Origin: Numida meleagris
Taxonomy: Eukaryota; Chordata; Aves; Galliformes; Numididae
Direction of reading: 5' to 3'
Assembly (NCBI RefSeq): GCF_002078875.1
Contig: NC_034410.1
Coordinates: 75,918,661-75,982,660 of the forward strand
DNA: 64,000 bases
Below are positions 51,759-64,000 of this stretch, one piece after another. Positions within the stretch are counted from its first letter, which is position 1. Every line of letters starts with the position of its first letter. A program made the position numbers and the translations under genes. Below the pieces are notes generated by a model, which was given only the letters and a program-made list of their open reading frames with translations, ran no database searches and had not been told where the DNA came from.

Positions 51759-54700
51759 TATTACAAACTGATTTGACTCCTTCTGAAATTGCCAGGCATA
51801 TTCCAGTGGATTTGAATATAGTGGCCTTAGCCCTTGAGGATTTCTGAGCATACAAAAAATGGACATTCCAGACCTATCCTCAATGTATAAGTGGGACTGT
51901 TCTGATGAAATGTAGGTAAAAAGTAATTTTCAGAAGTGAAACTAACTTTTGTGCTGAGCAACATGTCATTTAAAATCAAACTGTACTTTTTTTTTTTTTC
52001 CAAATGGCACAAAGCTTCTTTTATCTTGTTTTGAGTAGACTGCACAGTGTTGTTTGAAAAAGAGAAAATGTAAGGTGTGACCTAAATAGAGAACTATACT
52101 AAGATAATTATGCTGGTGCAATTTTCTTGTTACATTACCACCTTCTTTCTTTTCTTTTTTTTCCCTTACTGGTCCATAATCTCTTACTACATCTTAGATA
52201 TAAAATAGAATTAAAAGTTTCTGTGTATTTTTCTATCATTCTGTTGCCTTACACAGCACTGTAAGAGCAAGAACAGTACCTGCAGGTACTTAGAAGTACC
52301 TTAGTATTCTGAGTATTCTGCTGTTCTGAAATAGCTATATAAATTATCTTTGCATGCAAACACTAACTGTACAAGGATAACTTTAAAAAATAAAGAATCA
52401 TTCAAAATTGATGTTTTATATTTTGTTGTTTCGTTGTTTGTTTGTTTTTTTATATAATTTGGTTGGCTTGTTTTGTTTTGTTCTTTTAACTCCAAATGCT
52501 GGAATAAGGAAGAGAAGGTGGTCTCAATAAAGCAGAAAGGACAGGCAAAAGATTAAAGTATTGCGCTGAAAATACAAGGACAAATGTTCTCATAATTCCT
52601 TTTTTTTTTTTCCATTTTTAACATAGCCATGGATGACTGTAATTGAGATTCTTTGTGAGACTTTGATTTCCTGTAACCAGCTGTTAGTCTGATGTCCCTG
52701 AATTAATAATAATTTCAGCATATAAGACCACTTATTTCCTTGGCTTGCTTTTTAAATAGCTACTCTGCAACTTGTTGCAGCCTTGCACATTGCGTTATTA
52801 ACCAGAAAAAACAATGGCCAGAAATGAAATCCTGCCATGCAACACCTTACCCCTACAGGCACAGGGCACAGTAACAACCCCGGCTGTGCCTGAGGAGGTT
52901 CCCACTGCAGCTTCTGCCTCACATTCCTGCAAGCTCCTGGACCGCCCCTTGCCAATAGATCAGTGCTACACACTTTCTCTTCTTCTGCATTGATTTGCCA
53001 TGGAGTCTGTGCGTTGGCAGCTTACATTTACAGCCATATACACCATATTTAGTGCCATAAATCAGCTTGTTTATAGTAATGCTACACTCTGCTTGTTTTC
53101 TCAAATGCAGTGTGGCAGGAAGGTGGCAAGAATAGGCTTTGCGCTGCTATTCTTAGTGGTGGGACTCATGGTAGGCCAGAATCCCGCAGTGGATCTGTTC
53201 CCCCTCCTGGTTTTGCACGAAGTGAGTTTGTCAGTACAAGCAGCTGCTCCAAACCTCTTAAACTATTAGGTTTTTAATGGAGAAGAAGTACTAACCTGTA
53301 ACACAACAGTAAGAAGGGTGGGTAGTACAATGGAAAGAGCTTCACAAGAGGCCTCTCCCCTTCACTCACTCTCCAAATGGATGACTCTTCTTCTAACTGT
53401 TCTATGCCTTCCAGGGCCTGGGTTTCCAGACTGTGAAGGAAAATCCCGTTTGTATTCTCTGATTTCTGGCAAACCCTCTGCCCTCCATCCCCTCTAAGGT
53501 TTCACTGCGGGTTGGCTCCCAGCTGTAGGCATGTCCTTCATCCTCCTCTGTTTTTTTCCTTGCCTAGTGTTCTCCATGCTTCTGATTTAGAGTACCTGAC
53601 AAAAAAATAGAGAATTTTCGGCTGTTTTAACTCTTCTGAAAACAAATGAAAAAAAAACTGCATACACAGGTTTTTAAACCAACACAGCAGTTGAAATAGT
53701 TGCCGAGTAGAAAGAGTAGTTTGCTGTGGAGAGCCATCGATAAGCCCATGTACAGCAGTACACAAACAAACCATTTTCTTCTCTTCTGTGTGAGCTGCAG
53801 GCTCTTCAGGGGGTTTCTCTGTGCCTCCAGACTGAAATTTGAAGAACCCTGATGGGAGGGGTGATCTGTCTTTTCCCTGTCAGACAAGACAGGCCTGTAG
53901 ACACTAAATCCTGAAAAAAAAGAGCTTGTGTTTTTTGAAGATCACTCTGATCTCAAATGTACCTTGCAGTTTGCATGCTTGTTTTAGACTTAGTTATTTG
54001 CAGGCAAGCAGCCACAATTCTAATTCTGGTTGAGAAATGAGGAGGGTTTATTTTAAATGTAAAGATCTATCTGTCTGTCTCTCTGAAATGAATTTTTAAT
54101 TACTCAAATGTATGTAGATTATTAGCTCGTTTCTGCTTGTTAAGGTACAAAATAAAAACAATTATCCAGTATTTAGTGAATTCACAACCATGTGCTTCAA
54201 ACTTTTTCACTTTTCCCCATTTGAATACATTTCTTAAATTCCGCTGAAGCATTTAAGCTAAATGGTGCAGGGAACCCATGTATGCAATGCTAGCTATGTA
54301 CATCCCCTGATGAGCAATAGTAATATGAAAAGAACACTTTAAAGCCAGATGCAATGAAAATTTAAACATATTGAGTTCATAGCATGTGATAGTTTAATCA
54401 TTATTTAAGCTTTAGAAATGTCATAGCATAATTACTTTAAGAATGAGTTCAAACACTTTCATGTGCAGAAATTTCTTTCTCACTTCAACTTTTTTAGCTT
54501 CCTGAGAAAATTATGCTCTTATGAATTTTCTGCACTTAATCATGTCATTTGATCACAGGCAAATCTTCAGTGAAAATTCAAAATCTGAAAGATTAGAATA
54601 TAGTCTAAAATATGTATTTTATAATGAAGCCTGTATTTTCTTTATGATCTTTAAATAAATCTGTGAAAATGTTTCTTTTATTAAAGAACAAAATCAGCAA

Positions 54701-55864
54701 CAAAGCCTGTTAAATGGAGAACGTCTAGAACAACTTAGTTGCAGAGTCACAGAATAGAAAGCTACTGTATATTGGATTTATGAGCACCCATGCAGGATTA
54801 ATTCAACTTTCCTAAGTATGTGATACATTTTTAATAACCTCTCAACATATACGGAGTTCTGTCTCCTTCTGCACTTGTAAGGAAAGGACAAGGACCTGAA
54901 CTCACTTTCTTAATTTCTCCTATACCTGAAATATTCTGATTAATTAGATTGAATTGGCAGTTAAGAATCTGTGTTGTTATATAAAATAGTGTCATAATCA
55001 CTGTCTGCACTTCAGTGTGAACACTTCCACTATTATGCAGCATACCGCATTTTTTTTTTTTTTTATAATATAAGCCATTCAGGTTGGATTTTGAAAAATG
55101 TCAGTTATAATGAGTCTGCCATTTCTGAGGAACAAGCTGGGGAAAAAATATTTTCCATGTAAATTTTGGAGAGGGGGAGGGTTGTTTGCACATTTTTTAA
55201 ATGGAAATCTTTGTAGAGCAGCTGTACATCCTCTTAGCAAAGACTTACAGGATGTAAAATTTGGCATTTGTATTAGAGATGTATTGGGATTTATCATATA
55301 CTTCATTGAAATTTGACCATTGTAAGTCTCTTTAAAACTGAACTTTTCACATGTTCCATCAGAGCTAAGTCAACGTTATCGTTTCCCATCCCTTAAGGTT
55401 TGTGCCACCTGCTGTGCTCTCATGAGCTTGTTTGTGCTAACCAGAACCTGAAAGTCTCATCCCTGTGGAGCTGCTGGATATGCCATGAATTGTAGCTGTT
55501 TGGGTGAAGCTGTACTGCCTTGTAGTGTGTGCAATGCCCAAGGCCTAACCCTTGTCATTTCTCTCCTCTTTTATTTCTTTTGCTGATCAAAGATACCATG
55601 GCAGCCAGCCTAGTTCATGGAAAACTAGGGGACAGTGATCAGAGATGGCATAGGGTGGGGCTGGGAAGGTATTGTTTTGTGCAGCCCTTTGTGTATGGGG
55701 CCAGGAGGAACTCACCACTAGCAGTGGGAAGGCCTATCTCAACCACGCTGACAGGGCCAAGCAACAAGCCTCTCCCTGCATGGTACTTGCTCTCACTGCC
55801 AAAATCAGGGAGTCTGCTATGACAGGGTGATGCTATGTCAGTGCTAACAAACCTAATGAACAGG

Positions 55865-56047
55865 TTGCACTGACACAGGTTGCCCAGAGCTGTGTTGGAT
55901 GCCCCATCCCTGGAGACACTCAAGGTCCAGCTGGTTGGGGCTCTGAGCACCTGATCTACTGTAGGTGCCCCTGTTCATTGTAGTGGAGTTGGACTAGGTG
56001 ACTCTTAGTTCTCCCTTCCAAATGATTCTATCATTATGCAATTCTAC
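55865..56047 (+). mobile_element. CR1 LINE 3' end, forward (about 180 bp)
   Basis: ctgacacaggttgcccagag, gatgccccatccctggagac, gagttggactaggtgactct and cccttccaaatgattctatc follow the CR1 3' order, ending atgattctatcattatgcaa. It lies about 700 bp upstream of the CTNND2 exon at 56747. Confidence 0.92.
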
Positions 56048-56746
56048 AACTATGGGAACATCTTAGTTTCACAGAACAACTAGAGGAATATTAGTGTCAC
56101 TGTTCATGTTCCTGATGCTGTGAGCACCTTTTGGTTCAGCAGCCCTCATCTGAGCTCACTGCCTGTGCTCTGCTCTCCTACTGCGCGCTTCCATGAGGGG
56201 AATGATAAGGTAGGCTGACAAAACAGTCATCAAAAATTCACCAAGATCAGGGTGAGCCTGACATGATGAGAGGAGCTATTAATATTTTAACAGCTGTCAT
56301 CCATCCCCACAGGCACCAAAATACTGCGTCCCTGTGTGCACGCTACAGTCAATAGATGCCATGTGCCAGGGCATGGGGAAGGACAAATTGGCATTTCTCA
56401 TACTGACCAACAGGGTGTAACTAAGTGGAATAAACATGGCTTATGCAGGAAAAAAAAAATTCTAAAGTATTCTGAGCTGAAAAACACGACTTCTTTATCA
56501 AATAGTATGATTGGCTTAGGATTTCTTTACCAGATGGTTTGTTTTTCTTGAAGAAAACAAGAAAGAGTTGTGGTCTGTGGCTTGAACAGTATAAGACTGA
56601 TGACTGAGTGATAAAGAGACACTTGGATTTTCCTGAGTTTTATTACTGAAAAGCCAAAATGTGGTGTGCCATTGCTAATGTCGAATGCCACCAGGTGTAT
56701 GCCCTTTCCCTGAGACTCACTGACGGCTCCAACCTGTCTCTTGCAG

Positions 56747-56919
56747 GGCCCAGCCTCCTCTCGCAGAGTGCTCTGCAGCTCAATGCCAAGCCCGAGGGCT
56801 CCTTCCAGTACTCAGCCAGCTACCACAGCAACCAGACCCTTGCCCTGGGCGAGACAGCAGCCGCCCCACTCCCGGCCCGCAGCACTCAACCCAGAGGTGC
56901 CATCCAGAGCTACAACCAG
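56747..56919 (+). CDS. CTNND2: CTNND2 internal coding exon (173 nt, Ser/Pro/Gln-rich linker)
   Basis: Begins with GG, which joins the A left by the preceding exon to make Arg. It then encodes [36 protein letters not shown] and a more variable Ala/Pro-rich tail ending in QSYNQ, exactly at a CAG|gtaggt donor (phase 0). The acceptor is cctgtctcttgcag. The first two thirds match delta-catenin of other vertebrates closely. The tail differs from the mammalian version as I remember it, as expected in the disordered linker before the ARM repeats. Base use is very different from the two upstream exons: 45 of 57 codons end in G or C. The reading frame stays open beyond both splice sites (56659-56964), but those extensions look intronic. 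The next exon is outside the window. Confidence 0.96.
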
Positions 56920-59900
56920 GTAGGTGTCCTACACTGCCCAGCACTCTCCCAAAATTGCACCTGAAGTCATGCAGGGGGGCACCAAGGTTGGAGAACAACT
57001 TGCTTTCCAATGTTTGCCTTCTTGTCTTGCTTGAGGCATCTTGCAGAAGGTTGAATTACCACCGTCATTTTCACATATCTAAAGTAGTTTGACTTTCAGG
57101 GTAATAAAATAATCCTGATGAGAAAGGAGATTTACATGCTGGTTTTACTTGCTTGCTTGTATATTTGGTGGTCTAATGTTTAGTCATTTAAGTATGAAGT
57201 TCTGTGCTGCTGGGGAGTCCCAGATGAGGTCTAGGACCATGCCACGTTGGTATCAGATTATTACAGAAAGCACTTTCATGCCAGAGAATGAAAACAAAGC
57301 CAGGCTTATGCTAGATGCAAAATCTGCTTGGGACACTATGCAGAGCCTGGTGTTGTCACTCAATCCCATGTGTAAGAATCACTTTTTGCTTTTTCTTCTC
57401 TGAATTTTAAGATGAACAACTTATCAAACAGCCATGTGCACATTTCAAAGTTTTTAAAATTTGTTTCAGATACTCATGAAAAGTCTGAGTGATTCCCTCC
57501 ATTTCTGACACATAACCCTCTCTCACCTTCTGTGCTTTTCAGCATGACATTAAAGCCTCTCACTGGGAAGTTAAGCTTTAGGTTAGACCAAAATTTCTCA
57601 AAGTATTCATGCTTCTGTACGTAAACAAAGTCAGACTGTGTTATCAGCACAGGTTATTTTCTCTTTTTAGAACTTAACTGCCATGGTAAAGCAGACCATT
57701 TCAGTGTGACACTAGGACATTTTATAATTCAAGATTCAGTAGAAGTGAGCTGAATTTGAATTTCAAAGCCTTAAATTGCTAAGAGATTTCAAGTATTATA
57801 CAGTCATTACACAGCTTGTGGGATACCAAGAGACATACAGTATTCCATTCACCCAATTTGCTCAAAAAAGTCCTCTTTGCTCTAAGACTGAAAAATTAAA
57901 TAAAGCACAGTTAAATTTCATTTCAAATTTGGTATGTACTTCTATCAGGGGTTTAAAATGTGCTTGTGTAGTGGCCAGGTCTCGGGGTTTTTCTGTGTTT
58001 ACCAGAGACCTCCTTCCCTTATGCTGTTTGGGATTGGAACCAGCAAAGGAGAGCAGGACTCCAGGTAGAAAGAAGGGTGGCAGCTGTAATAGTAGTACCC
58101 TGAGCAGATGTCATTAGGAGTTGTGCTTTGTGAAAAGTATCACACGTGGGGTTAGCCTGAAAGGGTGGGATGTATTCTACAAGGAAACTAGAAAAAGAAG
58201 AAAGATGATATAAAAGGAGCAGGTTTTAAGATCAGCAGAAACAAAACAAAAGAGAGGAGAGTGGAAGGAGAAAGAATCTAAAAAACAAAAATCAAAAATA
58301 ATGAGGAAAGAAGAGAAAGTGTAAATGTGCAATTGCTTAGGGTTTCAAAATAGTGATATTCTTAATATAAATGTTCTCATAATGATAGAAAAGGATGAAT
58401 TTACAAAGAGAGAAAAAATCAGTGATCTACATTTCTGTCATTTAAATTACACTGAACTGCCATTGCTTAGTTCTGAAAAATGCATTAATCATTTAATTCA
58501 TATGGAACTGGTTACCTTCAGTAAGGTAACCAGAAAGTTTCTAATGTAACCTTTCCAAATTTCTTTTCCTTGGGTTGAGAGGACAGAAGATAGAGTTTCT
58601 TTCTGTTTTTCTCCACATTTTCTGGTAGATGTTGCAGCAGAGAAATAACTCATGGAAAATACTAATAAAATTGTGCATCAATATCTTTCAAAAGATGCTT
58701 GACAGCTTCACATAAATTAAAACATATCTTCAAAATGCTAACAAACAACCATATGAACTATGAATTAACGTCATAAAAAGAATACAAAGTATTTTTAAAG
58801 AGTTATGCAAGAAGACAAAGATTCAGTTAAAAAAATCTGAATACAACCATTGCTGATCCCACAACTAAGGGGAAGAAAAAGTCAATCCTTGGAATTGGTT
58901 TGCTATCCCTATTATAATTAAAATAAGCCTCAGGAGTCATAATTGTTCAGATTGTGATAATTTCCTTTGCTCTTTGCTTGCAAGGAATATAGCTATCTCT
59001 GAACATGAATGATAGCCCAAATGTGTGGGAAAATATGTAAATAGTCCCAAGGCCAGCTGTGACAGCAGGAACAATTTCTGAAAATGCAATTGTATAAAAA
59101 AACAGGAACTAATTAGTCTTGGGATTTCTTGTATAGTGCTGCAAAGTACGATCTAACATTTTTGTCAGTTCGGAGGAGTATGTCATAGATCATAGAGTTT
59201 TTCTACTGTTTTGAGTAGTTCAGAACACCAAACTTACTTATATCTTTTAAATGCTACAAGAATAGAATTTTTTAGCAACATCTGCTCCTCAAACAGGAAA
59301 TTATTCTGTTTCACAGCTGAAAACAGCTTCTCAAACTTGGTGACCATATCCTGATACATCATATATTGATCAATTAATGGTATTTGCAAAGAGTCTGTAA
59401 TGGGTTTTGTGACAAAAAGTAGATTTTGCAGATGAGTTACAGATGAGTGAACACTCTTTGTACGTAGTTTATGAACAACTGATTGGGTTTATTGTCATCT
59501 TGAGAATGGTCAACGTACCTTGGAGATAATACAGGAATATAAAACACATTATGGAGTACAAATAGTGGTTTTCAGCTTGTTCTACCATGTACTTGCAAGG
59601 GGAAGGGAAAGGAAGTGGAACGAATTAACATTTCTGGATGATGATTTCTTTTTTTAGCTCCTGCTGATCATGTGTTCTTCTCAGAGGCCAAGGCAGCAGG
59701 CAAGATTAATCACTATTGTATTGTTATCCCATGCTTCTAAAGCATCTGGACATGCTGACACAGAATTTGAAAACCATTAAGAAAAAAAAAAAAAGAGCCT
59801 TGAAAAATTATTAAACAGTTAATTTTTTAACTTGTCTCTGTTTTCTTCCAACCGAGTCATAAGTTAGTTATTCAACAGACCACTGTATCTCACTAGTCTT

Positions 59901-62900
59901 ATTTAGAATGTTGGCAAAAGAGCACCAGAATGTATTTAGTTCTCAAGAAAAAAAACTGTATGTTGGCCCTTCTCAGTTAGAAGATGTTTATTCCTGCTAC
60001 GAGTCAGGTGATGAGCAGCCTGAAACTATCCAGACAAAATCTAAAATAAGGACTTCACTTCTGGTAGGATGTGGCAGATGATGATGTGTTTAAAATTGGG
60101 TTCCAAATATGACCACAAGAAGTAAAAGAAGCAGATGAATTCTTAGGACAGATTACTCTTACTAACACTCACAGAGAACAATTAGAACAATTCACTAGAA
60201 TAGTTTATGTTAATGAAAAAAAATGACCCGCACGATGCTGGTTTGATTCTACAATAGTTAATGATTGCAGCCAGCAGTGCTGCTTTAAAACCAGAGCTTG
60301 GCCATCTCTGGACAGCCTAAAGGATCTCACAAATTCTGTTTCTTGATGTAAAGACTGTGATGGTATTGGCCATGTTCATCTATATGAAGTTCATCTATAT
60401 CTATAACCTTTGTGATTAGGACCAGGTAGGCTGACACATTTTCCTAACAGTGTTGGGGTATGTTTTGCAAGCACAGTGTAGAGATGACCTTGCATTGGTC
60501 ATGACCTTTGTGATGAAATTGGGAGAAAGATAAAAATAGGCCACAGTTAAAGGATTCACAGGTACAGTCAGCATCTGTTATCATATAAGTGCATCTGAAC
60601 ATAGATGGCATCTTCCTGGTTTGGTCAGGAACTTACAAATGACAGCAAAGCAGTCCTGCAGAGGAAAGAACCACCCACAGGTGCTGCCCAAGAACTGAAG
60701 TCTGCATCGTGAAGACTGGAGAATGTTAAGCATTTTCCATGTCTTCTGCCCTCTGCAGAGGAGAGCTGATGGAAGTTTTGGACCAGAGTGATACCTTGCG
60801 TGAAGCCATATGGGGGGTTCTTTAAGCCGACAGCGGACAAATAAAAAAGGAATCTCAGTAAACTGGGAAGTCTTGCAGTCACTGAAAGAGCACAGAACAT
60901 CATGTGGATTATAAAAGAGAGATGGACATTTAAGAGACCACCAGTGTCTCTCAAAAACCCCAGTAAGGACAATCAAGTTTGCTGCCTAAAGCTGACAACA
61001 ACCACTGATATTCAAGAAGCCAAAGCTGTGGTGTTTCAGCAGCCTGGAGGAATGCTTTCCATGCAATCCAAGCACCCAGTTGGAAAGTCCTTCCTAAAAT
61101 CAGCAGAAAGGTCTCATAAGCAATGTGCTGCGATGGTGTTCATGCTCACCGGATGCAACCTTTTTTTTTTCTGAACCTGCCCATGTCTCAAAGAGACATG
61201 CTGGGGTTTGAGATCATAAGGGCTAAGCAATCGCTGAAAGCTCCAGAGAGCAAAACAGTCTGAAAACTGGTTTATTTATCTCAAAACCTGTCAAGTACCA
61301 AAAATGCTTGTGGATAAAAGTACATCCAAACGTGAAATAGGCAGGCAGACTTACTCAAAGGTAACACAGTGTTTCAGTTTCTTCACTTCTCAGTTAGGGA
61401 AGTATGGAGGACACTGAGCACAAAGCTTAGTTTCTTAAGGATAACTGGTACCATGATACAAATCTTCCAGCATGTTCCTGGAAATTTTAACTTTATTTCA
61501 TTCCCAAGAAATGACTCTGAAGCCTTTTGAGTTCTTATTTCTGGGACTTGGCCAGCAGCATTGACAGACATTCTGTTCCTTAGCACCTATAAAGTATAGA
61601 TGTACAGAATCTACCAGGTTTTGGGTTTGCATTTTGGCATGCTTAAGGAAAAAAATAACAGGAAGGGATTTTACATGAGTACAGAAAACACATCTGCTGC
61701 ATCTGCTGATGTATCCATACCAGTCATTTTATTCTCTGAGACTTTCTTGTTCACTTTTTGCTGGTCTTACACACTTTTCTTCCCACTGGGAGCAGCCTCC
61801 AAGAAACAACATGCTGACGTTTTAGTAATCAGCAGCTGACCCCACAGTGTTGCTTGAGCTGTCTAACCATCTAGGAATTTGTAGCTCCTTATCTATGAAT
61901 AATTTCCAGCAGAATAAATAATTCAGTTATTTGCCCCTCTCAGTTCCACTTAATAAAACAGAAATCTTGTACTGCACCGTCTTTCACTCCATCTTTTTCA
62001 AGTAAAGTTCTGATTTAAATATTTAATTAAATTGAATTTATTAAAAAAAAAATGGCAAGCTTGTGTCCTGAAACTTAGTGTATTAGAACCATGAATGATG
62101 GCAGCCCAACATCAGTTAGACCATTCTCTAGTCTACCATAACCTAACTGGACACCCTCAGTAATTTTATGTACAGAGGTCTGCAGATCGTGTTTTGTCAG
62201 TATCAGTAGAAAATGATTTTTCTAATAACATAAGAAAATATTCATTTCATACTTACGTTAATATTCTCATGCTTTTTCACATAGTTCTGCTGTGAAAAAG
62301 GATACAACGGAACTCATACGTTCAATCCAAAGAAGCAAAACAGGATCCTTTTCTTTGGGATACGAGAAAAATGAGATCTCTGAGACTTAGAAGAGATATC
62401 TGCAGGGCTGTAAGAAAGAAGTCCTTGATTTTTGTTTTTCATGTCTATGAAATAGATTGATGCATGAGGATAGAACAACTGGAAAGCAAATTTGCTCTCA
62501 ATTTATTAGTTTAAGCACAGTTTCATTATCAGGTTGACAACAATAATGGATAAATAGAAAAATAATGGAACAAATACCATTGTATTTCATTCTTCCGGAT
62601 GAAGTGTAATGTTGGATCGCAGGATGAACAATGACGTATCTGTTTTGCTGTCTTAAGCTACAGGCAGGGAGAAACCTAAAACTAAAATCCATTTTGCCTC
62701 TGAAAACGCGACTGGAGGATGCAAATGTATTTGATCCTTTGGACAAAATAAGAACCTCACAATAAATGCAAGACAGGTCTGAGATTAGTCACATCTCCAA
62801 AATTACTGCATGCTAACATTTCCTTGCAATCTGTTCATCCAAAGTTCTCTCCTTCACACGGAGCAAATGCTTGGCTTTTCATAAAGTGCTACGCACTGGG

Positions 62901-64000
62901 TTTTTAATTAAGCATTTAATTCTTGTGTCCGCCACTACATCTTCTTCCCTGTAACAGACAATCAGAGAGTGGGATTTTTGGTTTTTGAATTAGTGCTTAC
63001 AGAATGCCTACAGCTTTATAGAGATTTATTAGGAATATGGAATAATATCGGTTTACTTCAAATTAATTACTTTAAATCCTTGACACATCAAGCAGTGTAA
63101 AAGTAGATTAGAAAAAGAAATAATGCATACATGTTGACAACGATTGCCTAAAATCCATTAAACTAAGTTGCCAGTGTGCTGGGAACGCCTTGGTAACAGT
63201 CTGTAACATTGTATTTTGGAGCTACTTTGAATATTAGAAAATAACTTATTATGCCAGTCCATTCTAACCATTCAAAAAAGTAAAATCTATTAACACGCAG
63301 CAGTGGATAACGTCGTTGGTTCAAGCAGCCATTCGTCATGTGCAAGCCTTGCTTTGTACATGTTGTTTTAAATCTTAGCAGCCTGGTTTTGTTTTATAGA
63401 AGATGCTGCCGTAAAGTTTAAACCTTGAAAATGAAAAACGTGTTCTTGTCAAATACATTACTGGAAAGTCAGTTTCAGGTTAGCCCTTCTTTTCTCTTTC
63501 AAGATGGTAAGTAGCTCAGAATGAAGGCAGCTCTTAAAAGTTATTTGATGTTCCCAGCATTTGTGTTCCTCAGTTTTGTCACGTCTCTCAAATGAGCGAC
63601 TTGGAGCTGCTGGCCATTAATAACAACCTCAAGACACGTATTTGTGTTGTGGTGTTTTTACCTCCCGGCCTCAGCAGTGAGCAGACTGCTTCCATTGGCC
63701 CTCCCTGTGCCTGCTCAGGACTTAACAGCGCAGAATGGGCATGATGTCCTTACCCGGAAGGATACAGAGATGTCCTGTGTGTGGGAAGCCTCCTGAATCC
63801 AGCAGCTTGGCTGCCTTGCAATGCCGAGTGCATTGAGTGCTGGTGGCTTCCCTGCCACCAACAGCCAGAGGGAGCTCCTCCGGAGCCTCTTGGCCGTCCC
63901 TAGAACAGCATGTGTTCTTCCCCCAAGGACTTTGGGGCTTCTAAAGACAAAAAAAAAAAAAAAAAAGCAAAGGACAGAAACATTTCCAGCAGGTGTACAT
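56920..64000 (+). other. CTNND2: CTNND2 downstream intron, 5' portion
   Basis: Starts at the gtaggt donor and continues past the window end without another recognisable exon. I see no CR1 copy here, in contrast to the preceding introns. The sequence is AT-rich until about 63640, after which G+C and CpG rise up to an 18-base poly-A at 63949-63966. The 131-residue open frame on the minus strand at 60581-60976 resembles nothing I know. Confidence 0.85.
63949..63966. repeat. Poly-A tract (18)
   Basis: Homopolymer run at the end of the G+C-rich patch 63640-63948. No polyadenylation hexamer is close upstream, so a retrocopy tail is not supported. Confidence 0.93.

Noticed and set aside
60581..60976. 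131-codon minus-strand open frame, with an overlapping 115-codon frame
   Set aside because: Cys/Phe/Leu-rich, no domain or family resemblance, and two overlapping frames of similar length, as expected from chance. No splice-site or promoter context supports it.

Overview
The window is vertebrate nuclear DNA, and the interspersed repeats point to a galliform bird, most likely chicken. It is AT-rich and intron-dominated. It carries many 3'-truncated CR1 LINE copies ending in ATTCTATG/ATTCTGTG-type tails, plus one decayed mariner of the Galluhop type. No prokaryotic features (operons, RBS, CRISPR, IS elements) are present.

The only protein-coding gene I can support is a slice of CTNND2 (delta-catenin/NPRAP, an armadillo-repeat neuronal junction protein) on the + strand. 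Three internal coding exons of its N-terminal region, upstream of the ARM repeats, are visible: 33799-33833, 34316-34432 and 56747-56919. Their splice phases fit together (2/1, 1/1, 1/0). The joined peptide follows the family order: ...[30 protein letters not shown]..., then [20 protein letters not shown].... In chicken I would expect this on chromosome 2; that placement is from general knowledge, not from the sequence.

Layout: 1-33798 is the end of a large upstream intron. 33834-34315 is a very short intron (482 bp). 34433-56746 is a 22.3 kb intron. 56920-64000 is the start of the next intron. The introns contain CR1 fragments in both orientations, the mariner at 26331-27414 inserted inside a CR1 tail, short tandem duplications, homopolymer tracts and simple repeats. 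Several AT-rich, repeat-free stretches with clustered homeodomain-type or octamer-type words look like candidate conserved non-coding elements, but this cannot be shown from one sequence.

I did not find an undescribed biological system. The clearest single observation is the nested mariner-in-CR1 insertion: removing the mariner and one TA restores the CR1 tail, and the transposase is dead at several points. The many 60-130 residue open frames are chance ORFs or translations of CR1/mariner sequence.
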